From positions 1 through 41,238 of the forward strand of contig PMJR01000093.1 in NCBI GenBank assembly GCA_003158475.1: a DNA stretch of 41,238 nt, given 5' to 3'. The position numbers and the translations under genes were made by a program. A model generated the notes under the pieces. The model ran no database searches and was not told the DNA's origin. It was given only the letters and a program-made list of their open reading frames with translations. Source of the DNA: Ignavibacteriota bacterium. Its GTDB lineage: Bacteria; Bacteroidota; Ignavibacteria; UBA10030; UBA6906. Below are positions 16,237 to 25,127 of the stretch, piece after piece. Position 1 is the first letter of the stretch, and each line of letters starts with the position of its first letter.

Positions 16237-17604
16237 TCACCGTGACCAGATCCCCGTCGCACGTCCTGAGAGTATTTTCCTCATCTGGATGGGCCACAGG
16301 ACACAACCGGGAGAGAGGGAGACGCAGATCGCGATCATCACTCCCGCAGGTCCCAGGTGCATGGACGTAGAAAACAGGATCCCGAGCGAAACAACCGCCA
16401 GTGCCGTCAATACGGCGACCCACAATTGCAGGCGGATCTTGCCTGTTCCGTTGATAAAGTACGCAAATATGCTGCTCCACGCAACGACCAACACGTATGC
16501 GGCCATCGACAGTGAAAGCAACGTCGGAATCCTGATATCCGGCCCCACCCAGAAAAGATACAGCCGGGGGGCTGCGAACGTCATAGCGATCAGCACACAG
16601 ACAAGCCCTCCGAATGAAACCATGAGTTTTCGGGTCGTCATAGTTATCCAGCGGAAGTCCGCCCGGGTGTATGCTTCCGTATAGGCAGACCAGAAAGGCG
16701 TGAGCAGAACCGTAAATCCCATCAGCGCGACGCCGTAATACTTGAATGCTATGTTGTACCGGGTCACTTCAGCGGAGCCGAAGAGCTGGATGATAATCAG
16801 GTTCGCACTCGTAAAGATCACAACCCCGGAAATCTGGAGGATGAAGAACTGTATCCCGAGGCTCACAAGCTTCCGGGCACGGTCCCGTCGCACAAAATGA
16901 ATCGATGGCGCCAGATCCCTGTACCGGGTGCGAAACAGGAAGAGATTTGCGGCGAGGGGGACGGCAGCCGCAATCATGCTCACGAGAAAACCGAGGAGAA
17001 AGAGGGATCCATGGGAGACGCGTGTCAGGACAAACACGACGCCAAGAGCTATGCCGCTGTTCAGGACCTCAAGAAGCGCGCTGAAGCCGGATTTCTGATC
17101 CGCCAGCAGGACCGTCCCGACCAGTCCAAAAAGGAGACGGAGGCAGAAAAACACAAACACCGACGCCGCAAGCCGCGTCAGCTCTCCCTCCATCTCGGGA
17201 GGAGCATTCAGAATCGATGTCCACGGCAAAAAGGGGTTTGCGACAAAGAACAGCACCAGGAGGGCCAGGACAATTCCTCCCACGCACGCATAGGTTGTGC
17301 TGATCGATATCCGGGCGGATTCCCTGTCTCCCAGTGCGAGTGCGCGGGCGAATTCATTCCGCAGTCCGTTCCCGAGACCGATGTCCATCATTCCCACCCA
17401 GCTGATTGTGGAACTCAGGGTAATCCAGATCCCGTACCCGGCCGGATTCAGGTAGCTGAGAGTCAGAGGGACCAGGAGAAGACTGATCAGGATGCTGGTG
17501 CCGCGGAGGAAGAACAGCGCAACGATATTCCGCTTCGTTCTCCTGCTCCGTTCACCTCCCGCAAACAATCGTTCCGCAATATATCGCGGGATATTGAGCG
17601 ACAT
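16237..17604 (-). CDS. Wzx-type oligosaccharide flippase (first of two)
   Basis: The 455-residue product is a 12-14 helix integral membrane protein of the MOP/PST superfamily. After a basic cytoplasmic N-terminus the first helix is in VALFFLRGTSILISLLLVPL (about residues 28-47), then the conserved YLNPAGYGIWITLSS and MDIGLGNGLRNEFARAL, typical of Wzx. Such proteins move undecaprenyl-diphosphate-linked repeat units from the cytoplasmic to the periplasmic leaflet. The ATG overlaps the stop of gmd. A second flippase gene lies at 18668-19984; the two sequences differ clearly in their N-terminal halves, so they are not a recent duplication. Confidence 0.85.
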   Translation of the reverse strand: MSLNIPRYIAERLFAGGERSRRTKRNIVALFFLRGTSILISLLLVPLTLSYLNPAGYGIWITLSSTISWVGMMDIGLGNGLRNEFARALALGDRESARISISTTYACVGGIVLALLVLFFVANPFLPWTSILNAPPEMEGELTRLAASVFVFFCLRLLFGLVGTVLLADQKSGFSALLEVLNSGIALGVVFVLTRVSHGSLFLLGFLVSMIAAAVPLAANLFLFRTRYRDLAPSIHFVRRDRARKLVSLGIQFFILQISGVVIFTSANLIIIQLFGSAEVTRYNIAFKYYGVALMGFTVLLTPFWSAYTEAYTRADFRWITMTTRKLMVSFGGLVCVLIAMTFAAPRLYLFWVGPDIRIPTLLSLSMAAYVLVVAWSSIFAYFINGTGKIRLQLWVAVLTALAVVSLGILFSTSMHLGPAGVMIAICVSLSPGCVLWPIQMRKILSGRATGIWSR

Positions 17605-18647
17605 CAGTATCCCCGTTTAGTCACTCGTTCGAAATCAGCCTTCACCATCATGGCGACGAGATCCTCAAACACCGTCGTGGGCGCCCACCCGAGCTTTTCC
17701 CTGGCCTTTGTGGCATCCCCCATGAGGACTTCCACCTCTGTCGGACGGTAGTAACGGGGATCTATCTCCACCAGGATATTGCCCGTCTTCCTGTCGATGC
17801 CCCGTTCGGCCGGACCCACCCCGCTCCACTCCAGCGGCATATCGAGGAGCTTGAACGTGAGGTCGGCGAACTCCCGCACCGTATGTGTCTTTCCCGTTGC
17901 GAGGACGAAATCCCCCGGCGTTTCCTGCTGGAGCATGCGCCACATACCTTCGCAGTACTCAGGCGCGTATCCCCAGTCCCGTTTCGCGTTGAGGTTTCCA
18001 AGCGCAACGGATTTCTGCAACCCGAGCTTGATACGCGCCGCGGCGAGCGTCATCTTCCGTGTCACGAATCCCTCGCCCCGTCGCGGCGATTCGTGGTTGA
18101 AAAGGATCCCGTTGCATGCATAGAGATTGTACGCTTCCCGGTAGTTGATCACGATCCAGTAGCCGTACAGCTTTGCAACGCCGTACGGACTTCGCGGGTA
18201 GAACGGTGTCACCTCGCTCTGCGGCACCTCCCTCGCCTTGCCGAACAGTTCGCTTGTCGAAGCCTGATAGAAGCGCGTCTTGACGCCCGTTTCGCGGATC
18301 GCATCCAGAAAACGAAGCGTCCCCACGGCATCAACCTGCGCCGTATACTCGGGGACATCGAATGACACCTTCACATGGCTCTGTGCCGCCAGGTTGTAGA
18401 TTTCATCGGGGGTGATCTTTTCGAGCAGGCGGTTGAGGTTGGACGTGTCGGTCACATCGCCATAGTGAAGGAACAGCCTCTTGTCCATCAGCTTCTCGTT
18501 CTGAATGTACAGGTGGTCGATCCTTCCACGGTTGAAGGAACTGCTCCGGCGGATTATGCCGTGCACTTCGTACCCCTTGTCCAGAAGGAGTTCCGCAAGG
18601 TATGAACCGTCCTGGCCCGTGATTCCCGAGAGCAGCGCTTTTTTCAT
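17604..18647 (-). CDS. gmd: GDP-mannose 4,6-dehydratase
   Basis: The 347-residue product starts [20 protein letters not shown]; a longer reading to 18848 would add 67 residues that run into the preceding gene. It is a short-chain dehydrogenase of the extended family: the G-x-x-G-x-x-G dinucleotide motif at residues 8-14, [27 protein letters not shown], the catalytic STSELFG and Y-x3-K ([10 protein letters not shown]), and [15 protein letters not shown] for GDP-sugar binding. It converts GDP-D-mannose to GDP-4-keto-6-deoxy-D-mannose in the cytoplasm, the precursor of GDP-fucose, GDP-rhamnose and GDP-perosamine. No fcl, rmd or per gene is in the window. Stop and next start overlap (TGATG). Confidence 0.96.
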   Translation of the reverse strand: MKKALLSGITGQDGSYLAELLLDKGYEVHGIIRRSSSFNRGRIDHLYIQNEKLMDKRLFLHYGDVTDTSNLNRLLEKITPDEIYNLAAQSHVKVSFDVPEYTAQVDAVGTLRFLDAIRETGVKTRFYQASTSELFGKAREVPQSEVTPFYPRSPYGVAKLYGYWIVINYREAYNLYACNGILFNHESPRRGEGFVTRKMTLAAARIKLGLQKSVALGNLNAKRDWGYAPEYCEGMWRMLQQETPGDFVLATGKTHTVREFADLTFKLLDMPLEWSGVGPAERGIDRKTGNILVEIDPRYYRPTEVEVLMGDATKAREKLGWAPTTVFEDLVAMMVKADFERVTKRGY

Positions 18648-18667
18648 CGTAGGTTCCCGGCCTCCCT

Positions 18668-19984
18668 TTAGTTGAAATCTCGAAGTCTGCTGCGGATAAA
18701 TGTACGAATGTCTTTCGTTCTGCTCACGACCGCTTGGGCCGTCAGGGGGACGTGGCGGACCAGGAAGCGGACCGTCAGGACCGAGGTGATGATACTTGCC
18801 ACAAGATAACCTGTCCCCGCTCCCACGGCTCCCCACGGGGGGATGCACACCAGAAAAGCAGCGAGGGAGGCAAGGAGAACCTGTATACCCAGAATAAACG
18901 AGAGCCGTGCCTCGCCGAGTCCCATCAGGACATTGGAGCCGATGGCGGCAAGGGGCACGACAAATGTAAGGAACGAAAAAATTCGCAGAATGGGTGCGGC
19001 CTCGGCATATTTTCCGGCATACAGGACGCGCACAAGAATCTCCGGAAATGCCAGGAACAACACCGTCACCGGAAGGAGCCCCAGCGTCAGGAAAAGAACG
19101 GACTTCTCCGTCATCGCCTTCAGCGAGGCGAAGCTTCCCTGGGACGAAAGCCTCGAAGCGGCGGGAAGGACGAACATCTGAACGACCTGCGCCGCCATCT
19201 CGTACACACGGACGAACACCTTGGCCGAGTTATACACTGCAACCTGAACCGGTCCGGTAAAGGCAGACAGGATGAACGAATCCGCCTTTGTCGAGAAGAG
19301 AGAGCTGACCACCCCGCCGAGAGAGTATTTGCCGTAGTCCCACACCTGTTGTACCGCGCTCATCGGGGGACGGACGCTGACGTGCAGAAGCTTTCTGGCA
19401 AACCAGAGGCCCGCCAGCGAAGAAGCAGACAGGGAAACCAGGTTGATCGTCACGAGGTCCAGTGCGGAATCGAACATGTGCAACCGGGACATCACCCAGA
19501 CAAGGAACGGCGCGCCGACAAAATGCACCGCGTCCATCCAGAACACCTCCTGAACCCTGAACTGGGCCTGCAGGAGGGTGAGCGTGAAGTTGCGGAAGAA
19601 CGATGCCGCCAGCATCGCAGGAACATACAGCATCAGCGGTGTCAGCGAGGGCGAATTGAGTATCCTCCCGGCCGGTATGCTGCATCCCAGGACCACGAGG
19701 GAAGCGACGGCGATAAAAAGCGCATTGAGAACCAGGGATGCCGACACGATCCCTTCGAGGCGTGCATTCTCCTCCGACGAAAACTTGAGCAACGGCTGGA
19801 GCGCGAACGCCGTCGCGAGGCCCGAGATGACGAGGAAGACTTCCTGCACGAGCACAAAGTTGCCGAACTCCTCTTCCGGAAGAACACGTATGACCAGCCA
19901 GACGTATCCAATGCCGTACACCACGGGGAGCGCCTTGTCGGCTAAGCCCCATATCCCTTTGGCCAGGTGTTTTCCGAACTCCAT
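18668..19984 (-). CDS. Wzx-type oligosaccharide flippase (second of two)
   Basis: The 438-residue product is a polytopic membrane protein of the PST/MOP class, with about 12-14 helices. The start [20 protein letters not shown] leads into the first helix, then [19 protein letters not shown], the F/Y-G-x-F/Y region of Wzx proteins; the conserved central YGKYSLGG and [20 protein letters not shown] are also present, and a basic C-terminal tail follows. It would flip a lipid-linked glycan across the inner membrane. It lies 20 bp before gmd and 6 bp after a GT2 gene. Two flippases in one locus suggest two glycans or two repeat units. Confidence 0.85.
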   Translation of the reverse strand: MEFGKHLAKGIWGLADKALPVVYGIGYVWLVIRVLPEEEFGNFVLVQEVFLVISGLATAFALQPLLKFSSEENARLEGIVSASLVLNALFIAVASLVVLGCSIPAGRILNSPSLTPLMLYVPAMLAASFFRNFTLTLLQAQFRVQEVFWMDAVHFVGAPFLVWVMSRLHMFDSALDLVTINLVSLSASSLAGLWFARKLLHVSVRPPMSAVQQVWDYGKYSLGGVVSSLFSTKADSFILSAFTGPVQVAVYNSAKVFVRVYEMAAQVVQMFVLPAASRLSSQGSFASLKAMTEKSVLFLTLGLLPVTVLFLAFPEILVRVLYAGKYAEAAPILRIFSFLTFVVPLAAIGSNVLMGLGEARLSFILGIQVLLASLAAFLVCIPPWGAVGAGTGYLVASIITSVLTVRFLVRHVPLTAQAVVSRTKDIRTFIRSRLRDFN

Positions 19985-19990
19985 GGCGGT

Positions 19991-20824
19991 TCAGCGTCCC
20001 GCCAGCAGATACCGTCCCGCGGCATATCCGTTGACAACGAAATTCATCCACGGGAAAAAGAGCCAGTGGTACCAGGAAGCATACCGTGCGAAGAAGCGGA
20101 GGTTGCTCACGAACTTGTTCCTCAATTTGAAGGATGAAAGGTGGCCCCCGGCGCTGACTGACACCTTGTGCCAGACTCTTGCACGGGGTTCATACATGAT
20201 GCGGAATCCCGCCCGTCGCGCACGCATGCACCAATCGGCGTCTTCCGAGTACATGAAATACGACTCGTCCAGCAGCCCGATTCTCTCCACGGCGCTCCGT
20301 TTTGCGAGGAGGCAGCATCCCGAGGCGTAACCGGTCTCGCACGGGATATCGAACCTTCCGTCATCCGGTTCACGTATCCCGCGGTGGCGCATCGTCCCGG
20401 TCCAGAAGGAGATTTCGCCCCCCGCGTACCACAGGCGCCCGGGATCCGCAGAGTACAGGATTTTCGGTGCCACGATCCCGGCGTCGGCAGACGATTGGAG
20501 TGTGCCGCTCATCGCCCGGAGAAATGCCGGGTCGACCGTTGTGTCGTTATTGAGCAGCATGATCTGCTCCGCCCCCTTTTCGAGGGCATACCGTATGCCG
20601 GCATTGTTCCCCCCGGCGAAGCGGAGATTTGAACCCATCTCCAGGAGCGTGACCCCGGGGTGTTCGCGGCGAATAGCCTCCTGCGAGCCGTCGTCCGATC
20701 CGTTGTCCACCACAAGAATGCACACCGAAGGGTGCACAGCGTGACTGAGTGATGCGAGACATTCCAGTGTCTCCTGTCTCCCGTTCCAGTTCAGGACGAT
20801 GATATAGGTGAGGGGTATGTGCAT
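19991..20824 (-). CDS. GT2 family (rhamnosyltransferase-like) glycosyltransferase
   Basis: The 277-residue product starts MHIPLTYIIVLNWNGRQETL and shows the GT-A series: VVDNGSDDGSQEAI near residues 39-52, GSNLRFAGGNNAGIRYAL, LLNNDTTVDPAFL (metal-binding), TGYASGCCLLAKRSAVERIG and MYSEDADWCMRARRAGF with the catalytic acidic residues. This pattern is typical for WbbL-like rhamnosyl- and related inverting transferases. A hydrophobic C-terminal segment (WYHWLFFPWMNFVVNGY) may rest on the membrane. Its ATG shares the last base of the preceding stop region (overlap at 20824), so expression is coupled to the upstream methyltransferase. Confidence 0.9.
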   Translation of the reverse strand: MHIPLTYIIVLNWNGRQETLECLASLSHAVHPSVCILVVDNGSDDGSQEAIRREHPGVTLLEMGSNLRFAGGNNAGIRYALEKGAEQIMLLNNDTTVDPAFLRAMSGTLQSSADAGIVAPKILYSADPGRLWYAGGEISFWTGTMRHRGIREPDDGRFDIPCETGYASGCCLLAKRSAVERIGLLDESYFMYSEDADWCMRARRAGFRIMYEPRARVWHKVSVSAGGHLSSFKLRNKFVSNLRFFARYASWYHWLFFPWMNFVVNGYAAGRYLLAGR

Positions 20825-21591
20825 CAGCCTTCCGAAAGCAAATAGATGACTCCGGTGCAGGCGAGTTCACCGATCAGGGGGATCCATGCGAGCGGCCCGG
20901 CCGGGACGGGCCTCAGGCCGAACCGGATGTGGTTCGGGCTGATGATGTACGCCCGGCGTTGTTCGACACGCATGCCGCCTTCCGCCGCGATCCGTTCAAA
21001 CGCCTTCATCCCCATTTTCAGCCTCCCGAGTTTCTGAACCTCTGCAACGATATGAGGAGCCTCGCCAGCCAGGCGGGGGATGATGAGTGACCCTGAGAAT
21101 GGGACCAGGTGAAAGTACGGAAGCCGGGCGAACCACGTTCGCAGGTGCTGCTGATGTCCGCCGTAGGCGGAATAGTACGGGGGGAATCTGATAAGCAGCT
21201 TCCCGCCCGGCTTCAGATACTTTTTCAGTCTGGCGATCACGGCGGGCTTGTGATCGAGATGCTCGAACACATCATGGAGTGTCACGAGATCGAACTGCGA
21301 GGCACCGAACGGAGGCTCCGCGGCGTACATATCCCCGCAGGCAAACTCGATCGAACGCCTGCCTCGCAGCGTCAGCGCCGTTTGAACACGCGATTCCTCA
21401 AGATCAAAGCCCACGCAGGATCCCCCCCCGTCGTGCATGGCGCACAGGCCTCCCCCCTCGCCGCAGCCGACATCGAGGACGGCAGCCCCCGCCGGTCGTA
21501 CCCCCCATGATTCAAGAAGAGGAATGATGAAGCGGGCGCAGACGTCGTACTCGTACTGCCAGTACTTCCTGTCATGATCGCTCGCGCTCAT
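20824..21591 (-). CDS. Class I SAM-dependent methyltransferase
   Basis: From ATG 21591 (MSASDHDRKYWQYEYDVCA) the product is 255 residues; that ATG overlaps the stop of the gene upstream (ATGA), which decides the start. The SAM motif AVLDVGCGEGGGL lies near residues 36-48, followed by CVGFDLEESRV, LVTLHDVFEHLDHKPAVI and LKPGGKLLIRFPPYYSAYGG. The C-terminus ends with a hydrophobic stretch (PAGPLAWIPLIGELACTGVIYL), suggesting membrane association. Likely O-methylation of a glycan or lipid-linked sugar, judged from the neighbouring transferases. The acceptor is unknown. Confidence 0.8.
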   Translation of the reverse strand: MSASDHDRKYWQYEYDVCARFIIPLLESWGVRPAGAAVLDVGCGEGGGLCAMHDGGGSCVGFDLEESRVQTALTLRGRRSIEFACGDMYAAEPPFGASQFDLVTLHDVFEHLDHKPAVIARLKKYLKPGGKLLIRFPPYYSAYGGHQQHLRTWFARLPYFHLVPFSGSLIIPRLAGEAPHIVAEVQKLGRLKMGMKAFERIAAEGGMRVEQRRAYIISPNHIRFGLRPVPAGPLAWIPLIGELACTGVIYLLSEG

Positions 21592-22376
21592 CGCTCCCCT
21601 CCCTTGCGGCAATGCAGGAGTATTGCTGTCGCCATCAATGGGCACTTTGTCGAATCCCGGGAGAAAGGTCCGGCGCGGAGAATATCACGCAGCCAGGATT
21701 TTCCGAGTACATCCATGGGTGCCGTCACGTACAGGACCGCATGTACCGAAAAGCCGTGACTCGTGACAAGACGCACGATATCCTCCTTTCGGTAAATGCG
21801 CGCATACGCGAAGCGGCGGTGAAGAGGGTCTGGAAGCCAGGAAAAGAAGGGGACGCGGTTCCAGGGGAGCAGCGGAAGCGCCGCGCCGTGCGTCTCGAAG
21901 ATCCACCATTTATTCGGGACAGTCAGAACAAAATCGCCCCCCGGCTTCAGCACGCGCCGGATTTCCGCTAGAGCGACCGCTTCGTCCGGAACATGTTCCA
22001 GCACCTCATAGCAGACCACGCCATCGACAGACCCGTCGGGAAGCGGCAGATCCGAGCCGTCGTACAGCACGGGGAATATCGCGTCCGCCGGTCCCGTCGC
22101 CGTCCGCAGGATTGTAAGATCCGTCAGATCGATATCCACCGCGATAAGCATGCGTTGCGCCCCGGCCAGTGCCACCGTCTGCGCTCCGTTGCCGCATCCG
22201 AAGTCGAGGAGAGTCCTTCCCTCAAACGGAATAAGCGAGGCGGTCAGCCGTCGCCTGCGCGCGAGAATTTCCTGACCGTAGCCGGCGGGTTTTCCCCGCG
22301 CCACCGCTTGTTCCTTCAAAGCCACCTCTGTCTGTTCCGGGCCGGGGTCATTGTGCGAGTCTCTCGATCGCGGCAA
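21588..22376 (-). CDS. Class I SAM-dependent methyltransferase (Methyltransf_11 type)
   Basis: The 262-residue product has TLLDFGCGNGAQTVAL (about residues 55-70) for SAM binding, LIAVDIDLTDL, VDGVVCYEVLEHVPDE (about 117-132) and RVLKPGGDFVLTVPNKWWIF. The start is uncertain: the longest reading begins with TTG at 22376 and overlaps the preceding gene by 29 bp; a GTG at 22325 would shorten it by 17 residues. The C-terminal half, with ARIYRKEDIVRLVTSHGF, is typical of polyprenol- or glycan-associated methyltransferases. Context suggests modification of a sugar in the polysaccharide. Confidence 0.8.
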   Translation of the reverse strand: MPRSRDSHNDPGPEQTEVALKEQAVARGKPAGYGQEILARRRRLTASLIPFEGRTLLDFGCGNGAQTVALAGAQRMLIAVDIDLTDLTILRTATGPADAIFPVLYDGSDLPLPDGSVDGVVCYEVLEHVPDEAVALAEIRRVLKPGGDFVLTVPNKWWIFETHGAALPLLPWNRVPFFSWLPDPLHRRFAYARIYRKEDIVRLVTSHGFSVHAVLYVTAPMDVLGKSWLRDILRAGPFSRDSTKCPLMATAILLHCRKGGER

Positions 22377-23469
22377 CCAGGTTCTCCCAGGAATACCGCT
22401 TCTTCTCTTCGCGAACCGTCAGGCGGAGCCGGGCCCGGTCCACCGACGTAAAGTACTCAAAAATCCTATCGGCGAGTGCCCGGGGATCATTCGGCGGGAC
22501 AAGCAGGCCGGTTTCTCCGTCGCGTACCACCTCTGCGAGGCCACCGACATTCGTCGCGATGACCGGCAAATCGAAGTTGTATGCGATCTGCGCTATCCCG
22601 CTCTGCGTGGCGGATGTGTATGGAAGAACCGCGGCATCCGCCGCCGAAAAGTAATATTTCACCTCTTCATTGGGGATGTAATCAGACCGTACCGTCACGA
22701 TGGTTTCCAGCTCCAGACGCCGGATCCGGTCCCGGTATGTTTGTTCATCGTCGTAGAACTCCCCCACCACCAGGAGCGCGAGATCAAGTCGTCCCCGGAG
22801 GAGCGCGAGAGCATCGAGAAGCACATCGAGCCCTTTGTATTTCCGAACATAGCCGAAAAACAGGAGCACGTGAGGCGCAGTGATCCCCAGCCGGAGCCGG
22901 GCTTCCCCGGGAGCAACGGGAGAACCGAAGCGGTTGTAGACCGGGTGGGGAACGTGTTCGTAACGGGCTCCCGGAAACAGCGCAAGCAGATCACGCTCCA
23001 CGGAACGTGACTGAACGACGAACCCGTCCGCTGCACGAAAAGCGTAACGGGTGAAGATGGTGTCGCCGGGACGCGCTTCATGCGGGATCACGTTGTGGCA
23101 GATATAGACGACCTTTGTCCCTCTCCCCTTCCGGACGATGCGTGCAATGGTTCCGAAGCAGGGGCCGAAGAACGGGAGCGAATATTGGAACAGCAGGAGA
23201 TCGGGCCGGCGGTTCCTGATGATGCGCCCCACTCGTCTCCAGTTGAGGGGGTTGATCGAATCGACGATGGCCGTGCTCGGCATCGTATACTCGTCGCCGG
23301 TCCCTTCCTCCACCTGCGTCTTTCCGGGAAAGAGAAACCGGGGATACTGTCGCGAGAATGTGACGATATCCACCGTATGGCGGGTGCTCAGCTCCCGGTA
23401 CAGCTGGCTATTGTGGTGCGCAATCCCCCCCCGGAAGGGATACGCCGGTCCCACGATCGTGATGTTCAC
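22348..23469 (-). CDS. GT4 family glycosyltransferase
   Basis: A GTG at 23469 overlapping the preceding stop (GTGA) gives a 373-residue product starting with VNITIVGPAYPFRGGIAHHN, a characteristic GT4 donor-domain beginning; upstream in-frame sequence is not conserved-looking. In the second half come GYVRKYKGLDVLLDAL (about residues 180-200 region), ADAAVLPYTSATQSGIAQIA, and VIATNVGGLAEVVRDGETGL, the retaining GT-B nucleotide-sugar site; here the usual E-x7-E has S-A-T-Q-S-G-I-A-Q, a variant seen in several GT4 clades. It acts in the cytoplasm on a lipid-linked acceptor. Confidence 0.9.
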   Translation of the reverse strand: MNITIVGPAYPFRGGIAHHNSQLYRELSTRHTVDIVTFSRQYPRFLFPGKTQVEEGTGDEYTMPSTAIVDSINPLNWRRVGRIIRNRRPDLLLFQYSLPFFGPCFGTIARIVRKGRGTKVVYICHNVIPHEARPGDTIFTRYAFRAADGFVVQSRSVERDLLALFPGARYEHVPHPVYNRFGSPVAPGEARLRLGITAPHVLLFFGYVRKYKGLDVLLDALALLRGRLDLALLVVGEFYDDEQTYRDRIRRLELETIVTVRSDYIPNEEVKYYFSAADAAVLPYTSATQSGIAQIAYNFDLPVIATNVGGLAEVVRDGETGLLVPPNDPRALADRIFEYFTSVDRARLRLTVREEKKRYSWENLVAAIERLAQ

Positions 23470-24200
23470 GCTCTTCCGCCTTTTCGCGCGAGGCACAGGA
23501 GCGAGAGCCCGATCGGCAGAGAGGCGTGCGGGAGGATTCGGCGCTCGATGCGGAAGACCTCGCGCAATGTCGTGTTGAGGGGGCGGGTAGGAATCTCGAG
23601 GTCGTTCGCTTCGCCCGTTCCCGTCGCTGAGGCGGCAACCCGTTTCATCCATGCGACCGGAAAGAGAAAGCAATTAAGAAACGTCAGATGTTCCACCGTG
23701 AACCCGGCATGTTCAACGAGACGGCGGAGACTGCGTCGTGTATATCTCCTTTTGTGGTGGAGGATTTCGTCATGTCTGCTCCAGAGCGAAGGGAATGCCG
23801 GGACCGCGATCAGGATATGCCCCCCTTCGCTGAGAAGCCGGCGTCCGGTACGGAGAAGTCCGTCGTCGTCCTCCACGTGCTCGAGCATATCGAGCATGGT
23901 GATGAGGTCGAAAGGCTCCGAAAGGGGATACGTATCAAGCGTCCCACAATGCAGTCTCCGCAGCCCCCGTTCCCTGCAAAAAGCGATCGCCTGCGGCGCC
24001 GTGTCGGTGCCGAATGCCTGATACCGGCGGGAGAATGACTCCAGGATCGCGCCCGTGCCGCATCCGACGTCAAGCAGCCGGGCCGTCGGGGGGAGGGGGA
24101 GCCGGGCATCGAGGTAGCGGAGGAGGATCTCCTTCCGGGCCGTAAACCACCAGTGCTCGTTCTCCACCTCGTACAACAGCCGGTAGACCTGGTCCTCCAT
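23466..24200 (-). CDS. Class I SAM-dependent methyltransferase
   Basis: The 244-residue product begins MEDQVYRLLYEVENEHWWFTARKE-like (Tyr/Trp-rich H-W-W-F/Y motif near residues 16-19), has LLDVGCGTGAILESF near 41-55, FDLITMLDMLEHVEDDDGLL and the diagnostic PAFPSLWSRHDEILHHKRRY near 144-163. This W-x-x-H-D-x3-H-H-x-R-R-Y pattern occurs in methyltransferases next to dolichyl-/undecaprenyl-phosphate glycosyltransferases. It follows the CsbB-like GT2 by 4 bp, which fits this association. Substrate unknown, probably a polyprenyl-linked sugar. Confidence 0.85.
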   Translation of the reverse strand: MEDQVYRLLYEVENEHWWFTARKEILLRYLDARLPLPPTARLLDVGCGTGAILESFSRRYQAFGTDTAPQAIAFCRERGLRRLHCGTLDTYPLSEPFDLITMLDMLEHVEDDDGLLRTGRRLLSEGGHILIAVPAFPSLWSRHDEILHHKRRYTRRSLRRLVEHAGFTVEHLTFLNCFLFPVAWMKRVAASATGTGEANDLEIPTRPLNTTLREVFRIERRILPHASLPIGLSLLCLARKGGRA

Positions 24201-24204
24201 CCCG

Positions 24205-25122
24205 TCAGAATCCTATTTTGTCCCGTATGACGTAGAGGGGACGCTTCTTCACTTCCTCATAAATCCTGCTGATGTACTCGCCGATCACGCCGAGTGTCAC
24301 CAGAATCATTCCGCCCACGAAAAGAATCGAGAGTATGGTGGAGGCCCAGCCGAGGATCGCCTGGTTCGTAAAGAGCTTTGCATAGATGACATAGAAGCCC
24401 CCGGCGAACGATGCGGCCGCAGCGATCAGACCGAAATACACGGCAAGGCGGAGAGGGACATTGGAGAATGAAAAAATCCCGTCGAGGGCAAGCTGGATCA
24501 GGCGCCGGAGGCTCATCTGCGGCTTCCCTGCGAACCGGGGATCACGGTCATAATGAATCGCAGTCTGCTGGAAACCGGCCCATGCCCGGAGGCCGCTGAT
24601 ATACCTGTTCCGTTCCGGCATGGCGCGGAGGACATCGACAACCCGCCTGTCCATCAGCGAAAAATTCCCGGCATCCATCGGGATCTGAATCGTCGAAAGC
24701 GCATGGAGAATCCGGTAAAACGACCTGAACGCAAGACGTTTCAGTGGATTTTCCCTGCGGCTCCTCTTCACCGTGTAGACCACATGGAAACCCTCTTTCC
24801 ACAACCTGATCATCTCCGGGAGGACCTCGGGAGGATCCTGGAGGTCTCCGTCCATCAGCACCACCGCGTCCCCCTTGGCTTCATCGAGTCCCGCGGAAAT
24901 TGCAATCTGATGGCCGAAGTTGCGGGAGAGCCGGATGATTTTGATCCTCGGATCCTCCATGTGCATGGCGGTCATGAGAGCGTACGAGGCGTCGCGGCTT
25001 CCGTCGTCGATCAGTATGATTTCAAAGGGCTCTTCCACCCCGGTTATCGCCGCCATCAGGCGCGTACGAAGCTCGGGAAGAATCTGTTCTTCGTTGTAGA
25101 TCGGGATAATGACCGTGTACAT
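24205..25122 (-). CDS. Polyprenyl-phosphate glycosyltransferase (GtrB/CsbB-like GT2)
   Basis: From ATG 25122 the 305-residue product has a DPM1-like catalytic domain: MYTVIIPIYNEEQILPEL, IILIDDGSRDASYALM near residues 35-50, SRNFGHQIAISAGLDEAKGD, VLMDGDLQDPPEVLPEMI (metal-binding D-x-D) and YTVKRSRRENPLKRLAFRSF. Two C-terminal membrane helices (about 225-250 and 260-283) match GtrB/CsbB/ArnC. Such enzymes make undecaprenyl-phosphate-sugar in the cytoplasmic leaflet, for later transfer outside. It lies 5 bp after a YfhO-family gene, the same partnership as CsbB-YfhO in Firmicutes. No small GtrA-type flippase is present, so flipping might be done by another protein. Confidence 0.9.
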   Translation of the reverse strand: MYTVIIPIYNEEQILPELRTRLMAAITGVEEPFEIILIDDGSRDASYALMTAMHMEDPRIKIIRLSRNFGHQIAISAGLDEAKGDAVVLMDGDLQDPPEVLPEMIRLWKEGFHVVYTVKRSRRENPLKRLAFRSFYRILHALSTIQIPMDAGNFSLMDRRVVDVLRAMPERNRYISGLRAWAGFQQTAIHYDRDPRFAGKPQMSLRRLIQLALDGIFSFSNVPLRLAVYFGLIAAAASFAGGFYVIYAKLFTNQAILGWASTILSILFVGGMILVTLGVIGEYISRIYEEVKKRPLYVIRDKIGF

Positions 25123-25127
25123 CAGCG

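Noticed and set aside
18734-19945. Open frame of about 403 codons antisense to the second flippase
   Set aside because: Composition is almost only His, Arg, Gln, Glu and Asp, the mirror image of hydrophobic codons on the other strand; no start context or domain.
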